Source: Bacteroidales bacterium
Lineage (GTDB): Bacteria; Bacteroidota; Bacteroidia; Bacteroidales; UBA12077
NCBI GenBank assembly: GCA_013138975.1
Contig: WTBR01000009.1
Coordinates: 21,257-85,256, forward strand
Direction: 5' to 3'
DNA: 64,000 nt
The position numbers and the translations under genes are program-made. This document shows, piece by piece, positions 28,801 through 39,500 of the stretch; positions within the stretch are counted from its first letter, which is position 1; each line of letters starts with the position of its first letter. The notes beneath the pieces are model-generated. The model was given only the letters and a program-made list of their open reading frames with translations. It did not search any database and was not told the DNA's origin.

Positions 28801-31800
28801 AAGAAAGAAGATAAAATTCTTTTGCAAGAAGATAAAGAATATTATTCGCTATCAGCAGCACAAAAAAGACTTTATTTTTTATACGAACTGGATCGTTCTT
28901 CTACAGCTTATAATGTGACTCAATATTTTAAGCTGTATGGAGATTTGACTCTTGATAAAGTTGATAAAGTTGTAGCAAAATTAATTGATAGGCACGAGAA
29001 CCTTAGAACTTCGTTTATTACAATAAATGATGAACCTAAACAGAGAATACAAAAGAAAGTTAATTTAAAAATAGATTTCATTAAGCAGGAGAAGGGGCAA
29101 AATACAAATGATTTATTAAAATCCATTCGTACCTCCTTTTATTTGCAAAAAGCACCATTGCTTAAGTTAGCATTAATTGAAGTAGCTAAGGGTAGTTACA
29201 TTTTAATGGTTGATATGCATCATATAATTACAGATGGGGTATCTTCCGGTATAATAGTAAAAGATTTTGTTAAGTTTTACAATGATGAAAACTTACCGAA
29301 TGTACGAGTTCGCTATAAAGATTATTCGGAGTGGCAGAATTTAAAAACTACACAAGAAAAAATTCAAAAACAGAAAGAATGGTGGCTTGATACATTTAAA
29401 CAAGAGCCAACAACTTTAAATCTCCCAATCGATTTTAATCGCCCTAAAGTAATGACATCCGAGGGCGAAACCATCAATTTTAATTTGACAAAAGAAGTAT
29501 CAAATGAGTTAAAAAAAATTGCAAGTAATGAGAGTACTACACTTTTTACAGTTTTAATTGCAATCATAAATATCCTTCTTTCTAGAATTTGTAATACAAA
29601 TGATATTGTAATAGGTACGCCAATTGCAGGTAGAAGAAATGTTGATCTTGAGCAAACAATGGGGATGTTTATAAATACATTGCCGCTAAGGAATTTTCCA
29701 AACAATAATCTAAATTATTTGGAATTTCTATCACAAGTAAAAAGCAATGTATTAAAGGCATTTGATAATCAGGATTTTCAATTTGAAGATTTGGTAAATG
29801 AGTTAAAAATTACCAGAGATACAAGCAGACAACCACTTTTTGATGTAATGTTTGTATTAAATAATTTTAATAAAAAAGAATTAATGGTTCCAAACTTAGT
29901 AGTAGAACCAATTGAATCTGATTATCAGAATACAAAATTCGACTTAACATTTAATTGTCATAACTCCGATCACGAATTACAATTTTCATTAGAATACTAT
30001 AAACCAATTTTTAATAGGGATACAATTGAGAGATTGATTTTGTATTTTGAAAATATAATTCATTCAATTATTAAAAATAGGAATATTAAAATTTCTGCAA
30101 TAGATATTCTAAGCGAAGAAGAGAAACATCAGTTATTGTATGAGTTTAACAAAACAGAAACAGAATATCCCAAAGATAAGACCATTCATCAGTTATTTGA
30201 GGAGCAAGTTTTAAAAACGCCAGATAATGTAGCGGTATCTTTCAACGATATAAGTTTAACTTATTCAGAATTAAACGAAAAAAGCAATAGGTTGGCATGG
30301 ACTCTATTTGATAAAGGTATACATCAAGGGACAGTTGTTGGGCTACATGTAGAGCATTCAATTGAAATGATAGTTGGGATTTTAGGGATTTTAAAAACCG
30401 GAGGCTGTTACTTACCAATTGATAAGAAATATCCTAATGAAAGGAAACAGTTTATAATAAAAGAAAGTGGGACAAACTTAATCTTGGTTGATGAAGATGA
30501 AGTTTTAGAATTTAATAACAAAAATATTTTAAATATTAAAAGTAATGATCTTTACTCTAAGAACTCAATAAATCCTACTATTTACATAAATTCAAATAGT
30601 CCAGTATATATAATTTATACCTCTGGTTCAACAGGGAAACCTAAAGGAGTGGTGATATGTCATAGTAATTTAGTAAATTATATTACTTGGGCTAGTAAAA
30701 CTTATAAAAAGGATAATAACTTAAATTTCCCACTTTATAGTTCGATATCTTTTGATTTGACGGTTACTTCTGTTTTTACTCCTTTAGTAAATGGAGCATT
30801 TGTTAAAATATTTCATTTAAATAACCAGCTTTCATTAATTAAGGAAATAATAAAAGATAAAGATTTAGGAGTAATGAAACTGACTCCTTCACATTTACAA
30901 TTATTATCAGAAGAAGATATGAGAGATTGTAAAATAAAGAGTTTTATTGTTGGAGGAGAAGAGTTGAGTTCAAGTTTAGCAGCTAGGATAAATTCTGGTA
31001 TAACAATATATAATGAGTATGGGCCAACGGAATCTACAGTTGGTTGTATGATATACAAGTATGAGTCTAGTAAAGATAAACAACAAAGTGTTCCAATAGG
31101 TAGAGGGGCTGGAAATAATGAGATTTATGTATTGGATAATTTTCAAAATTTTGTTCCCATTGGTGTTTCTGGAGAATTATGTGTTAGCGGAAGTGGTTTG
31201 GCTTTAGGATACTTAAATAATCAAGAACTAACAAATAGTAAATTTATAGATCATCCATTTAAACCTGGAGAAAAACTTTATAGAACTGGTGATATCGCTC
31301 GCTGGTTATCAAATGGTAATGTAGAATATTTAGGTAGGATTGATAATCAAGTAAAAATCAGAGGTTTTAGGGTTAGTTTGGGAGAAGTGGAGGAAGTTTT
31401 GTCTAATTATAACCATATTAATGATTCTGTTGTTATTGCAAAAAATGACGGCTCTAATAATTTTTTAGTAGCTTATTATACTTCTGATTTGGATCATGAT
31501 ATTAAGATGATAAAAAGCTATATGTTGAAAAGGTTGCCAACTTATATGGTTCCTAATTTTATTATTAAAATTGAAAGTATTCCCTTAACAACAAATGGGA
31601 AAATAGATACAGAAAAATTACCAGATCACAGCTTAAAGAAAAATGATGATTTTGAAAAACCAAGAAATGAGTTAGAAAAAAGACTGGTTAAAATATGGGA
31701 AGAGGTGTTAGATTTGAAAGGTTATGAAATAGGGGTATATGATAATTTTTTTGATTTAGGAGGAAATTCAATTAGTCTATTAACACTAAATAATAAGATT

Positions 31801-31980
31801 CAAAAGAGTTTCGAGGTTAATTTATCTATAGGAGACTTAATGGTTTCACCTACTATTCGTGAAATCGCTACTTTTTTTAATTCACCAAAAGAGAATACCG
31901 GTGAAATGATAATAAATGCGCAAAAAACAATAGATGTTAAAAATAAGACAATGAGTTTATTGTCAAAACTAAAAAAATAA
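28633..31980 (+). CDS. NRPS TubC-docking-C-A(Asn)-PCP
   Basis: A 1115-aa module that should add a second consecutive Asn. The first ~50 residues (LLEVLSSVGIIIKARNGQLE, then a helix ending ELLILLEGF) match the TubC N-terminal beta-hairpin docking fold, which receives the C-terminal tail of the preceding synthetase. The C domain opens YYSLSAAQKRLYFLYEL (LCL type), with His196-His197 and Asp201. The A domain has TSGSTGKPKG from 663 and pocket D-L-T-K-I-G-E-V-G-K (Asn). PCP Ser1046 is in GGNS. There is no E domain, so L-Asn is expected. The ATG lies 2 bases after the previous stop. The following PKS gene starts after this stop in the same reading frame with only one codon between, so the two may derive from one longer gene. 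Confidence 0.93.
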   Translation: MEKLLEVLSSVGIIIKARNGQLEILDPNKKLTPQLIDSIKSNKAELLILLEGFKNKKKEDKILLQEDKEYYSLSAAQKRLYFLYELDRSSTAYNVTQYFKLYGDLTLDKVDKVVAKLIDRHENLRTSFITINDEPKQRIQKKVNLKIDFIKQEKGQNTNDLLKSIRTSFYLQKAPLLKLALIEVAKGSYILMVDMHHIITDGVSSGIIVKDFVKFYNDENLPNVRVRYKDYSEWQNLKTTQEKIQKQKEWWLDTFKQEPTTLNLPIDFNRPKVMTSEGETINFNLTKEVSNELKKIASNESTTLFTVLIAIINILLSRICNTNDIVIGTPIAGRRNVDLEQTMGMFINTLPLRNFPNNNLNYLEFLSQVKSNVLKAFDNQDFQFEDLVNELKITRDTSRQPLFDVMFVLNNFNKKELMVPNLVVEPIESDYQNTKFDLTFNCHNSDHELQFSLEYYKPIFNRDTIERLILYFENIIHSIIKNRNIKISAIDILSEEEKHQLLYEFNKTETEYPKDKTIHQLFEEQVLKTPDNVAVSFNDISLTYSELNEKSNRLAWTLFDKGIHQGTVVGLHVEHSIEMIVGILGILKTGGCYLPIDKKYPNERKQFIIKESGTNLILVDEDEVLEFNNKNILNIKSNDLYSKNSINPTIYINSNSPVYIIYTSGSTGKPKGVVICHSNLVNYITWASKTYKKDNNLNFPLYSSISFDLTVTSVFTPLVNGAFVKIFHLNNQLSLIKEIIKDKDLGVMKLTPSHLQLLSEEDMRDCKIKSFIVGGEELSSSLAARINSGITIYNEYGPTESTVGCMIYKYESSKDKQQSVPIGRGAGNNEIYVLDNFQNFVPIGVSGELCVSGSGLALGYLNNQELTNSKFIDHPFKPGEKLYRTGDIARWLSNGNVEYLGRIDNQVKIRGFRVSLGEVEEVLSNYNHINDSVVIAKNDGSNNFLVAYYTSDLDHDIKMIKSYMLKRLPTYMVPNFIIKIESIPLTTNGKIDTEKLPDHSLKKNDDFEKPRNELEKRLVKIWEEVLDLKGYEIGVYDNFFDLGGNSISLLTLNNKIQKSFEVNLSIGDLMVSPTIREIATFFNSPKENTGEMIINAQKTIDVKNKTMSLLSKLKK
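30172..30200 (+). repeat. 29-bp C-A linker repeat, copy 2
   Basis: Identical to 19573-19601. It lies at the C-A border of the TubC-C-A(Asn)-PCP protein. Together with the neighbouring 21-base identity it suggests a recombination point between modules. Confidence 0.75.
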
Positions 31981-31983
31981 GTT

Positions 31984-34900
31984 GTGGAACAGTTAGAATA
32001 TACAGGTTTTGAGATTGCTATAATTGGAATGTCAGGTCAATTCCCAGGCGATACTGATATAAATAATCTTTGGGAAAAACTAGCAAAAGGAGAAGAGTTG
32101 ATTACATTTTTCTCGGATGAAGAATTGCTTAAAGCTGGAATTAAAGAAGAACTGGTTAAAAGTTCAAATTATGTAAAAGCAAATTCATTTATAAAAGACA
32201 GAGAGTATTTTGATTCAGTATTCTTTGAATACAGTCCTGATGAAGTTTTGCTTATGGATCCGCAAATGAGATTGTTCCATCAAAATGTTTACGAAGCATT
32301 AGAATCAGCGGGATATGATCCATATACTTATAATGAGAAGATAGGATTATTTGCTGGAGCGAGTGATAGTCTTAATTGGGAGGTGTTTGCAAGCATGGCA
32401 AACAACGGTAATTTAGATAGATTAACAACAATTAGTCTTTCTAGTAATCAATTTATGCCAACAAGAATCTCTCATAAACTTAATTTAAAAGGTCCTTCTG
32501 TATCAGTTTATACAGCTTGTTCTTCTTCTTTGGTAGCGATTTGTAATGCATGTAATAACTTGTTGCTAGGTGAATCTAAAATTGCAATAGCAGGATCTTC
32601 TAAGTTATTCGAATCAGCTGTTAGAGGTTACACGTATGAAGAAGGATTTATTAATTCTCCTGATGGGCATTGTAGGACTTTTAGTGCAAATTCAAAAGGG
32701 ACTGTGCCTGCAGAAGGTGTTGGTGTAATTGTTTTGAAACGTTTACAAGATGCAATTGATGAAAATGATAATATATTAGCAGTAATTAAGGGGTACGGAT
32801 TAAATAATGACGGAAGTAACAAACAGGGATATGTATCGACAAGTCCAGAAGGACAGTCAGAAGCGATATTAATAGCCCAGAAAATGGCAGGTGTTGATTC
32901 GGATAGTATTAGTTATGTAGAAGCACATGGCACTGGTACTGAAATTGGAGACCCAATAGAAGTTGAGGCATTAATAAGAGTTTTTGGTAAGTCAAAAGAT
33001 AAAAGTTGTGCATTGGGATCTATCAAGACAAATTTAGGTCATATGGATTCTACAGCAGGGGTTGGTGGTGTTATAAAAACTGTATTAGCATTAAAAAATC
33101 GAAAAATACCACCAAGCTTAAATTTTGATAAACCAAACCCAAAAATTGATTTTGAAAATAGCCCATTTTATGTAAATACAAGTCTTATTGATTGGGAAAG
33201 TAAGTATCCATTACGTGCAGGAGTTAGTTCATTTGGTATAGGAGGAACAAATGCACATGTTATTCTGGAAGAAGCTCCTAATTCTAAAGCTTCTATAGAA
33301 GGTAGAGAATTTAAACTCATTCAGATTTCAGGTAAGACTGAATCAGCAATGTTAAGAAATATAGAAAAGTTAAAACTTTATATCGAAGCTAATGAGGATT
33401 TAAATCTACATGATGTAGCGTATACATTACAAGTAGGACGAGCATCATTTTTAAATCGTGCAGTATGTGTATGTAAAGATATAGTAGGTTTAAAGAACAA
33501 GCTTAACCAAAAGGAATGGAAATATAAAAAGAATGTCACAAAAAAGGGAGATCAAGCAGTGATTTTCATGTTTTCAGGGCAAGGAGCACAGTATGTTAAT
33601 ATGTGTAAAGATTTATATAATAGAGAAAAAGAATTCAAGAATATTGTTGATGAATGTTTTGAACGAGCAATAACTATTTCAGGTATTAATTTTAAAGCAA
33701 TTTTGTTTAACGATAATAATACTAAGGAATCTACTGACGAAATAAATAAAACTATTAATACTCAACCCTTATTGTTTATTATTGAATATGCTATTTCTAA
33801 ATTATTAATTGGCTGGGGGCTTATACCTGATTGTCTTATAGGTCATAGTATTGGTGAGTATGCAGCTGCTTGTATTAGTGGAGTGTTTTCTTTTGATGAT
33901 GCTCTTAAATTAGTAATAAAAAGAGGGCAGTTGATGCAAGGAGTTAATGAAGGTTCCATGCTTAGTGTATCTATTTCTGAAAATGAATTAAAAGATTTGT
34001 TAAAGGATTTTAAAGCTATTTCCATAGCTGCAAGTAATAGTGATACACATTTTGTAGTTTCAGGAGAGGATGAGGAGATTAATGCATTTAAAATTATTTT
34101 AGAGAATAAGAAATATTCTTGTCAATTATTAAAAACATCACATGCTTTTCATTCATCTATGATGGATGGTATACTAGATGAATTTAAAAATGAAATAGAG
34201 AAGACAAGCATTAATGAAATGAAAATTCCAATAATTTCTAATTTAACAGGTGAAAAAATTAAATCCGACCAATTAAAAGATCCTTCATACTGGAGTGAGC
34301 ATTTGCGAAAGACAGTTCTTTTCTCAAAAGGTATTAAGGGAGTTTTAGAAGAAAACAAAAAAGCGGTTTTTATTGAAGTAGGTCCAGGGATGGCTCTTTC
34401 TACTTTTACTAGAGCAAATAAATTGAAAAGTTCTGAGCATAAAGTTCTGAATTTAATTAGACATCCAAAAGAAATGCTGAATGATAATGAGTACTTAATG
34501 AATAAAATCGGAGAACTTTGGTTAGCAGGAATTGAGTTAAATTATGAACATTTTTATCGTAACGAGTACAGAAAAAGAGTATCTCTTCCTACATATTCAT
34601 TTGAAAAAATACCATACTTAACAGATGTTAATGCTTTTAATTTGATTATGGAATCTGCCTCCGAACGATCAGGAGGAAGTAGATTTGAAGATAGACTCAC
34701 CAAGCAATTAAGTGAGTTGATGAATAGTAGAAAAGCATTTAAAGCTGAAAGGCCAAGTATTTCTAGCAATTTCGAAGCTCCACAAGCTCCACAAGAAATT
34801 AAAATGAGTAAAGTTTGGGAAAAATTGTTCGGAATCTCTGATATTGGATTGAACGATGATTTCTTTGAATTAGGAGGGGACTCGTTAAGGGCCACAACAC

Positions 34901-36423
34901 TACTAAATAGAATTTTTAAGGAATTTGGAGAGGAAGTATCTCTTAAACAATTTTTTGCTGAACCAACTATGAAAGGTGTGGTTGACTGCATAAATAAGCA
35001 AGAAAAAGTCAATTTTGTAAAAATACAAAATGTCGAGAAAAGAGATTATTACCCAATGGGATCTGCCCAAAAAAGGTTATACTTTTTACATGAATTTGAT
35101 CCAACAGGGCTGGGATATAATATTCCTCAAGTGCTTAAAGTGGAAGGCAAATTGAATAAGGAGCGTATGCAAAAGACCTTTAATCGACTAATTGATAAGC
35201 ATGAAAGTTTAAGGACTGAATTTATGTTGGTAGATAATGAACCAATGTTAAAAGTTTCAGAGAACATAAATTTAAATATTGAATACTATCGCAATGTTGA
35301 CATTGATAAGCAAATCGAAAAATTTATCAGGCCGTTTGATATAGAAAAATCCCCATTATTTAGAGCAGGTATAATTGAAATTAATAACAATGAATATATA
35401 CTAATGGTAGATGTACACCACTTGGTTTGTGATGGAATATCATTGGAAATGTTGATAAAAGATTTTGTTTCACTGTACATTTATGATCACAAAGAATCAC
35501 TTAATTATCAATATAGAGATTATACAACGTGGCTTGATAATAACGAAAGGAAGCAAAGCATTCTATTACAAAAAGAATGGTGGTTAAATGAATTTAAAGA
35601 GGATGTTCCAAAGTTAGAATTGTTTAATGGACATTATGATGATTCTAATAAGTCACAAAAAGGAAATACCATCGTTTTTGAGATTGGAAAAGAAAAGACT
35701 GAAAAGCTTTATGATTTGGCACGTTCAGAGGGAACTACGCAGTTTATGTTATTACTTTCTCTGTACAATATTTTATTGTCAAAAATAAGCCAAAGAGAAG
35801 ATATTGTAATTGGAACTCCCGTAGCAGGAAGAGTTCATGCAGATTTAGAAAATATTATTGGAATGTTCGTAAATACCCTAGTATTGCGCAACTTTCCAAA
35901 AGGAGAATTAACTTTTAGAGAGTTTTTGTCAACCGTTAAGGATAAAGTTTTGCAGGTTTTTGACAATCAGGAGTATACTTACGATGAGCTAATAAATGAG
36001 CTAAAATCACAGAAAATCATTTCGCAAAACTCATTATTTGATGTGAGTTTTGATGTAAGAAATATTGGATCTGATAATAATATTGAAATCGAAGACTTTA
36101 AGGCTTCTCCATATGGGTATGTTGAAGAAGTTTCTTTATTTGATATAGCACTTAACGTTAGTTTGGCCGAAAACAAAATAGAACTACAATTTAATTACCG
36201 TACTGATATATTTGAACTGGAAACAATAAATAAATTCTACGAGTATCTTTTAAATATTATTGATTCAATAACAAGTAACCCTGATGTAATAATACAAAAT
36301 ATAGAAATAATCAATCAAGAAAATCGGAATGAATTAATTAATAAAATAAAAATAGATGATTCTGATAATACAGAAAATGAAAGCAAAGCTTCAAAAAAAC
36401 TGGATGTAGATTTTGATTTCTAA
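31984..36423 (+). CDS. Hybrid PKS-NRPS: KS-AT-ACP-C, malonyl-type
   Basis: A 1479-aa protein inserting one polyketide unit between Asn and Thr. KS: Cys179 in TACSSS, His315 in EAHGTGT, His353 in NLGH, a complete catalytic triad. AT: Ser622 in GHSIGE and H720-A-F-H723, the motif linked to malonyl-CoA rather than methylmalonyl-CoA (YASH). ACP: Ser967 in GGDS. C domain: His1145-His1146 and Asp1150 (HHLVCDG). No KR, DH, ER, MT or aminotransferase lies in the roughly 100-residue AT-ACP linker, so a beta-keto unit is expected unless enzymes act in trans. GTG is the likely start: the KS begins within 12 codons and the next in-frame ATG is inside it. The C-terminal C domain must pair with the half-C-A(Thr) start of the protein at 36524. 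The tail KKLDVDFDF is a likely docking peptide. Confidence 0.94.
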   Translation: MEQLEYTGFEIAIIGMSGQFPGDTDINNLWEKLAKGEELITFFSDEELLKAGIKEELVKSSNYVKANSFIKDREYFDSVFFEYSPDEVLLMDPQMRLFHQNVYEALESAGYDPYTYNEKIGLFAGASDSLNWEVFASMANNGNLDRLTTISLSSNQFMPTRISHKLNLKGPSVSVYTACSSSLVAICNACNNLLLGESKIAIAGSSKLFESAVRGYTYEEGFINSPDGHCRTFSANSKGTVPAEGVGVIVLKRLQDAIDENDNILAVIKGYGLNNDGSNKQGYVSTSPEGQSEAILIAQKMAGVDSDSISYVEAHGTGTEIGDPIEVEALIRVFGKSKDKSCALGSIKTNLGHMDSTAGVGGVIKTVLALKNRKIPPSLNFDKPNPKIDFENSPFYVNTSLIDWESKYPLRAGVSSFGIGGTNAHVILEEAPNSKASIEGREFKLIQISGKTESAMLRNIEKLKLYIEANEDLNLHDVAYTLQVGRASFLNRAVCVCKDIVGLKNKLNQKEWKYKKNVTKKGDQAVIFMFSGQGAQYVNMCKDLYNREKEFKNIVDECFERAITISGINFKAILFNDNNTKESTDEINKTINTQPLLFIIEYAISKLLIGWGLIPDCLIGHSIGEYAAACISGVFSFDDALKLVIKRGQLMQGVNEGSMLSVSISENELKDLLKDFKAISIAASNSDTHFVVSGEDEEINAFKIILENKKYSCQLLKTSHAFHSSMMDGILDEFKNEIEKTSINEMKIPIISNLTGEKIKSDQLKDPSYWSEHLRKTVLFSKGIKGVLEENKKAVFIEVGPGMALSTFTRANKLKSSEHKVLNLIRHPKEMLNDNEYLMNKIGELWLAGIELNYEHFYRNEYRKRVSLPTYSFEKIPYLTDVNAFNLIMESASERSGGSRFEDRLTKQLSELMNSRKAFKAERPSISSNFEAPQAPQEIKMSKVWEKLFGISDIGLNDDFFELGGDSLRATTLLNRIFKEFGEEVSLKQFFAEPTMKGVVDCINKQEKVNFVKIQNVEKRDYYPMGSAQKRLYFLHEFDPTGLGYNIPQVLKVEGKLNKERMQKTFNRLIDKHESLRTEFMLVDNEPMLKVSENINLNIEYYRNVDIDKQIEKFIRPFDIEKSPLFRAGIIEINNNEYILMVDVHHLVCDGISLEMLIKDFVSLYIYDHKESLNYQYRDYTTWLDNNERKQSILLQKEWWLNEFKEDVPKLELFNGHYDDSNKSQKGNTIVFEIGKEKTEKLYDLARSEGTTQFMLLLSLYNILLSKISQREDIVIGTPVAGRVHADLENIIGMFVNTLVLRNFPKGELTFREFLSTVKDKVLQVFDNQEYTYDELINELKSQKIISQNSLFDVSFDVRNIGSDNNIEIEDFKASPYGYVEEVSLFDIALNVSLAENKIELQFNYRTDIFELETINKFYEYLLNIIDSITSNPDVIIQNIEIINQENRNELINKIKIDDSDNTENESKASKKLDVDFDF

Positions 36424-36523
36424 AAAACTTCTGATTTAGAGAAATGCAAGAGTATTCTAAGCCTTAGATATCCGGTTTATTCTTGATGAAATAATTAAAT
36501 TTTCAATATTAAAGTTAACAACT

Positions 36524-39500
36524 ATGAATAACGACTTAGGTGAAATATTATTAACATCTACTTATCCGAAACAAAAAAAATTCTGGATTAATAAATTAAA
36601 AAATATATCAAAAACAAGCTTAAATGAGTTTGTTATTGAGCATAATGAATCAGAGGTAAGTATAATTGATTTGCAACTTAATGCTAACTTATCGAAAAGT
36701 ATAATTTCGTTGTGCAAAGATTCAGATTTATTAATATATGTTACATTACTAGCAGGATTAAAGGCATTAATTAACCAATATACCAATAAAACGGATATTT
36801 CAATTATTTCCCCTATTTATAAACCTCTCATATCCAAATCTACTTTAAACAATCAAGTATTAATTAATAATGATGTAAATGGTGATTCTAGTTTTAAAGG
36901 TATATTAAAACAAATAAAAGATACTGTTGCAGAAGCTTATGAAAATCAGGATTACCCATTCGATAAAATTATTAACCTTAATGATATTAAATCAGGGGTA
37001 ACAGATATATTATGTTTGTTTTCATCAATTCATGAAGAGAAAATATTCGAGAAATTTGATTCTGGTTTAGCATTTAATTTTTATAAGAATAAGGATGTTA
37101 TTTGCCTTAAAGTAAAATATTTATCTGGAGATTATAATCATATTTTCTTGAACAAGTTTATTTCCCACTTATTCGGTTTTCTTGAAAATGCCTTAGAGAA
37201 AATGGATCAATCAATTAATACAATTGAATATTTAAGTGAGAGCGAAAAAGAACAATTGTTATTTGAATTTAATGATACAAAAGCAGAGTGCACAAAAGAT
37301 CAAAGAGTTCATCAGATATTTGAGAAACAAGTATCGCTAACCCCGGAAAGAATTGCATTAAAATTGGGGGCAGATACTCTTACCTATAGGGAGTTAAATG
37401 CTAAAGCAAATTGTGTTGCTAAAAAATTAAGATTGTTGGGTGTAGGTAGGGACGACATAGTATCTATACTTTTAGATCGCTCTTTTAATACGATAATTTC
37501 AATGTTAGGAGTTCTAAAATCAGGTGGAGCATATCTTCCAATTGATCCTGATTATCCTGATGAAAGAATAAATTTTATTTTAAAAGACAGTAATACAGTA
37601 TTAGTTATTTCAACGAAAAAATATTCTGAAAAAATAAACTTTAATATTGGAGTTATTGAGATTGATGAAGAAGGATTTTTTGTAAATGAAAAAGAGAATT
37701 TAATCAACGTAAATAAATCTAATGATTTATGTTATGTTATTTATACCTCTGGAACAACAGGGAATCCTAAAGGTGTAATGGTTGAACACAGCAATGTTGT
37801 TAGCTTGTTCTTTAATGATAAATTTCAATTTAGTTTTAGTGAGAAAGATATATGGACAATGTTTCATTCTCCTTGTTTTGATTTTTCGGTATGGGAAATG
37901 TATGGTGCAATTCTTTTTGGTGGTAAATTAGTTATAATACCTAAATTGATTGCAAAGGATGTACATGCTTATGTAGATATTATTTCTGAAGAGAAGGTCA
38001 CAGTCTTAAATCAGACACCATCTGTATTTTATAATCTTTCGGAAATCGTTTTAAATTCGGCAATAAAACGACTTGATAGCTTGAGGTACATAATTTTTGG
38101 TGGAGAATCACTTAAACCAGTAAAGTTAAAGGATTGGTACAATGAATATAAAAATGTAAATCTTATAAATATGTATGGGATTACAGAAACCACAGTCCAT
38201 GTTACATACAAAGAAATTAAAGAATACGAAATTGAAAATAATTTAAATAACATTGGATCCCCAATTCCAACATTAACAGCATATGTGTTTAACGAAAAAC
38301 AAAAACTTGTTCCAATAGGTGTTGCTGGAGAACTTCTTGTAGGTGGAGCAGGCGTTAGTCGTGGATATTTAGGGAATACCCAATTGACTAGTGATAAATT
38401 TATTTATAATCCATACAAGCCAAAAGAGAAATTGTATCGGTCTGGAGATCTTGTTAAGATGATGCAAAATGGGGAGATGGAGTATATAGGACGTATTGAT
38501 CATCAGGTACAATTAAGAGGATTTAGAATTGAATTGGGCGAGATTGAATCAGCTTTATTAAAATTAACAGCAATTAAGAGTGCTGTTGTAATCGATAGGG
38601 AAGATGAATTGGCTGATAAATTTTTGTGTGCTTACTATGTAGTAAACACAGAAGTTTCAAAAAAAGAAATTAGAGAATATTTGGAAAGCAGCTTACCCGA
38701 ATATATGGTTCCTTCATATTTTATTGAATTAGATAAAATTCCCTTAACATCAAATGGAAAAGTTGATCATAAAATATTACCATTGCCAAAATTAGATTTA
38801 GATTGTTATGTTGCTCCTGAAAATGATATGCAGGAAAAACTAGTAAGGATTTGGTCTGAAATATTGAATTTACCACAAGAGAACATTGGTATAACAGATA
38901 ATTTTTTTGCAATTGGCGGACATTCATTAAGAGCAGCTGTACTGAAGGGAAAAATTAGTAAAGAATTAGAAGTTGAAATTTCTTTACCATATTTATTTGA
39001 AAACCCAACAATTAAATCTTTAGCTTTAAAGATACAATCTTTAGAAAATAAGAAATATCTTGAAATTGATAGTCGTGAGAAGAAAGAATACTACCCATTG
39101 TCATCAGCACAAAAAAGGATGTATTTCTTGTATGAATTCGATAAAGAATCAATAAGATATAATTTAAATGAAGCTATTCGATTAAAAGGAAATATTGATA
39201 CAGATAAGTTACAATTAATTTTTAATAAACTAATTGAGCGTCATGAGAGTTTAAGAACCTTTTATATTTCTGTTGATAATATACCATGCCAAAAAATTGT
39301 TGATAAAATAGATTTTAAGATAGATTTTATTAATAATGGGGAATCTGATAAAAATCAAATACAAGGTTTTATTAGACCATTTAAGTTAGACGAACTTCCA
39401 TTATTTAGAGTTGGATTAATAAAAGAATCCAAAGATGAACATATTCTTTTAGTAGATATGCACCATATTATTACAGATGGAATTTCACTTGAAATCTTAA

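Noticed and set aside
34554..35012. Minus-strand open frame of 152 aa
   Set aside because: It lies opposite PKS AT-ACP-C coding sequence with clear conserved motifs; low-complexity antisense shadow, like the other minus-strand frames.
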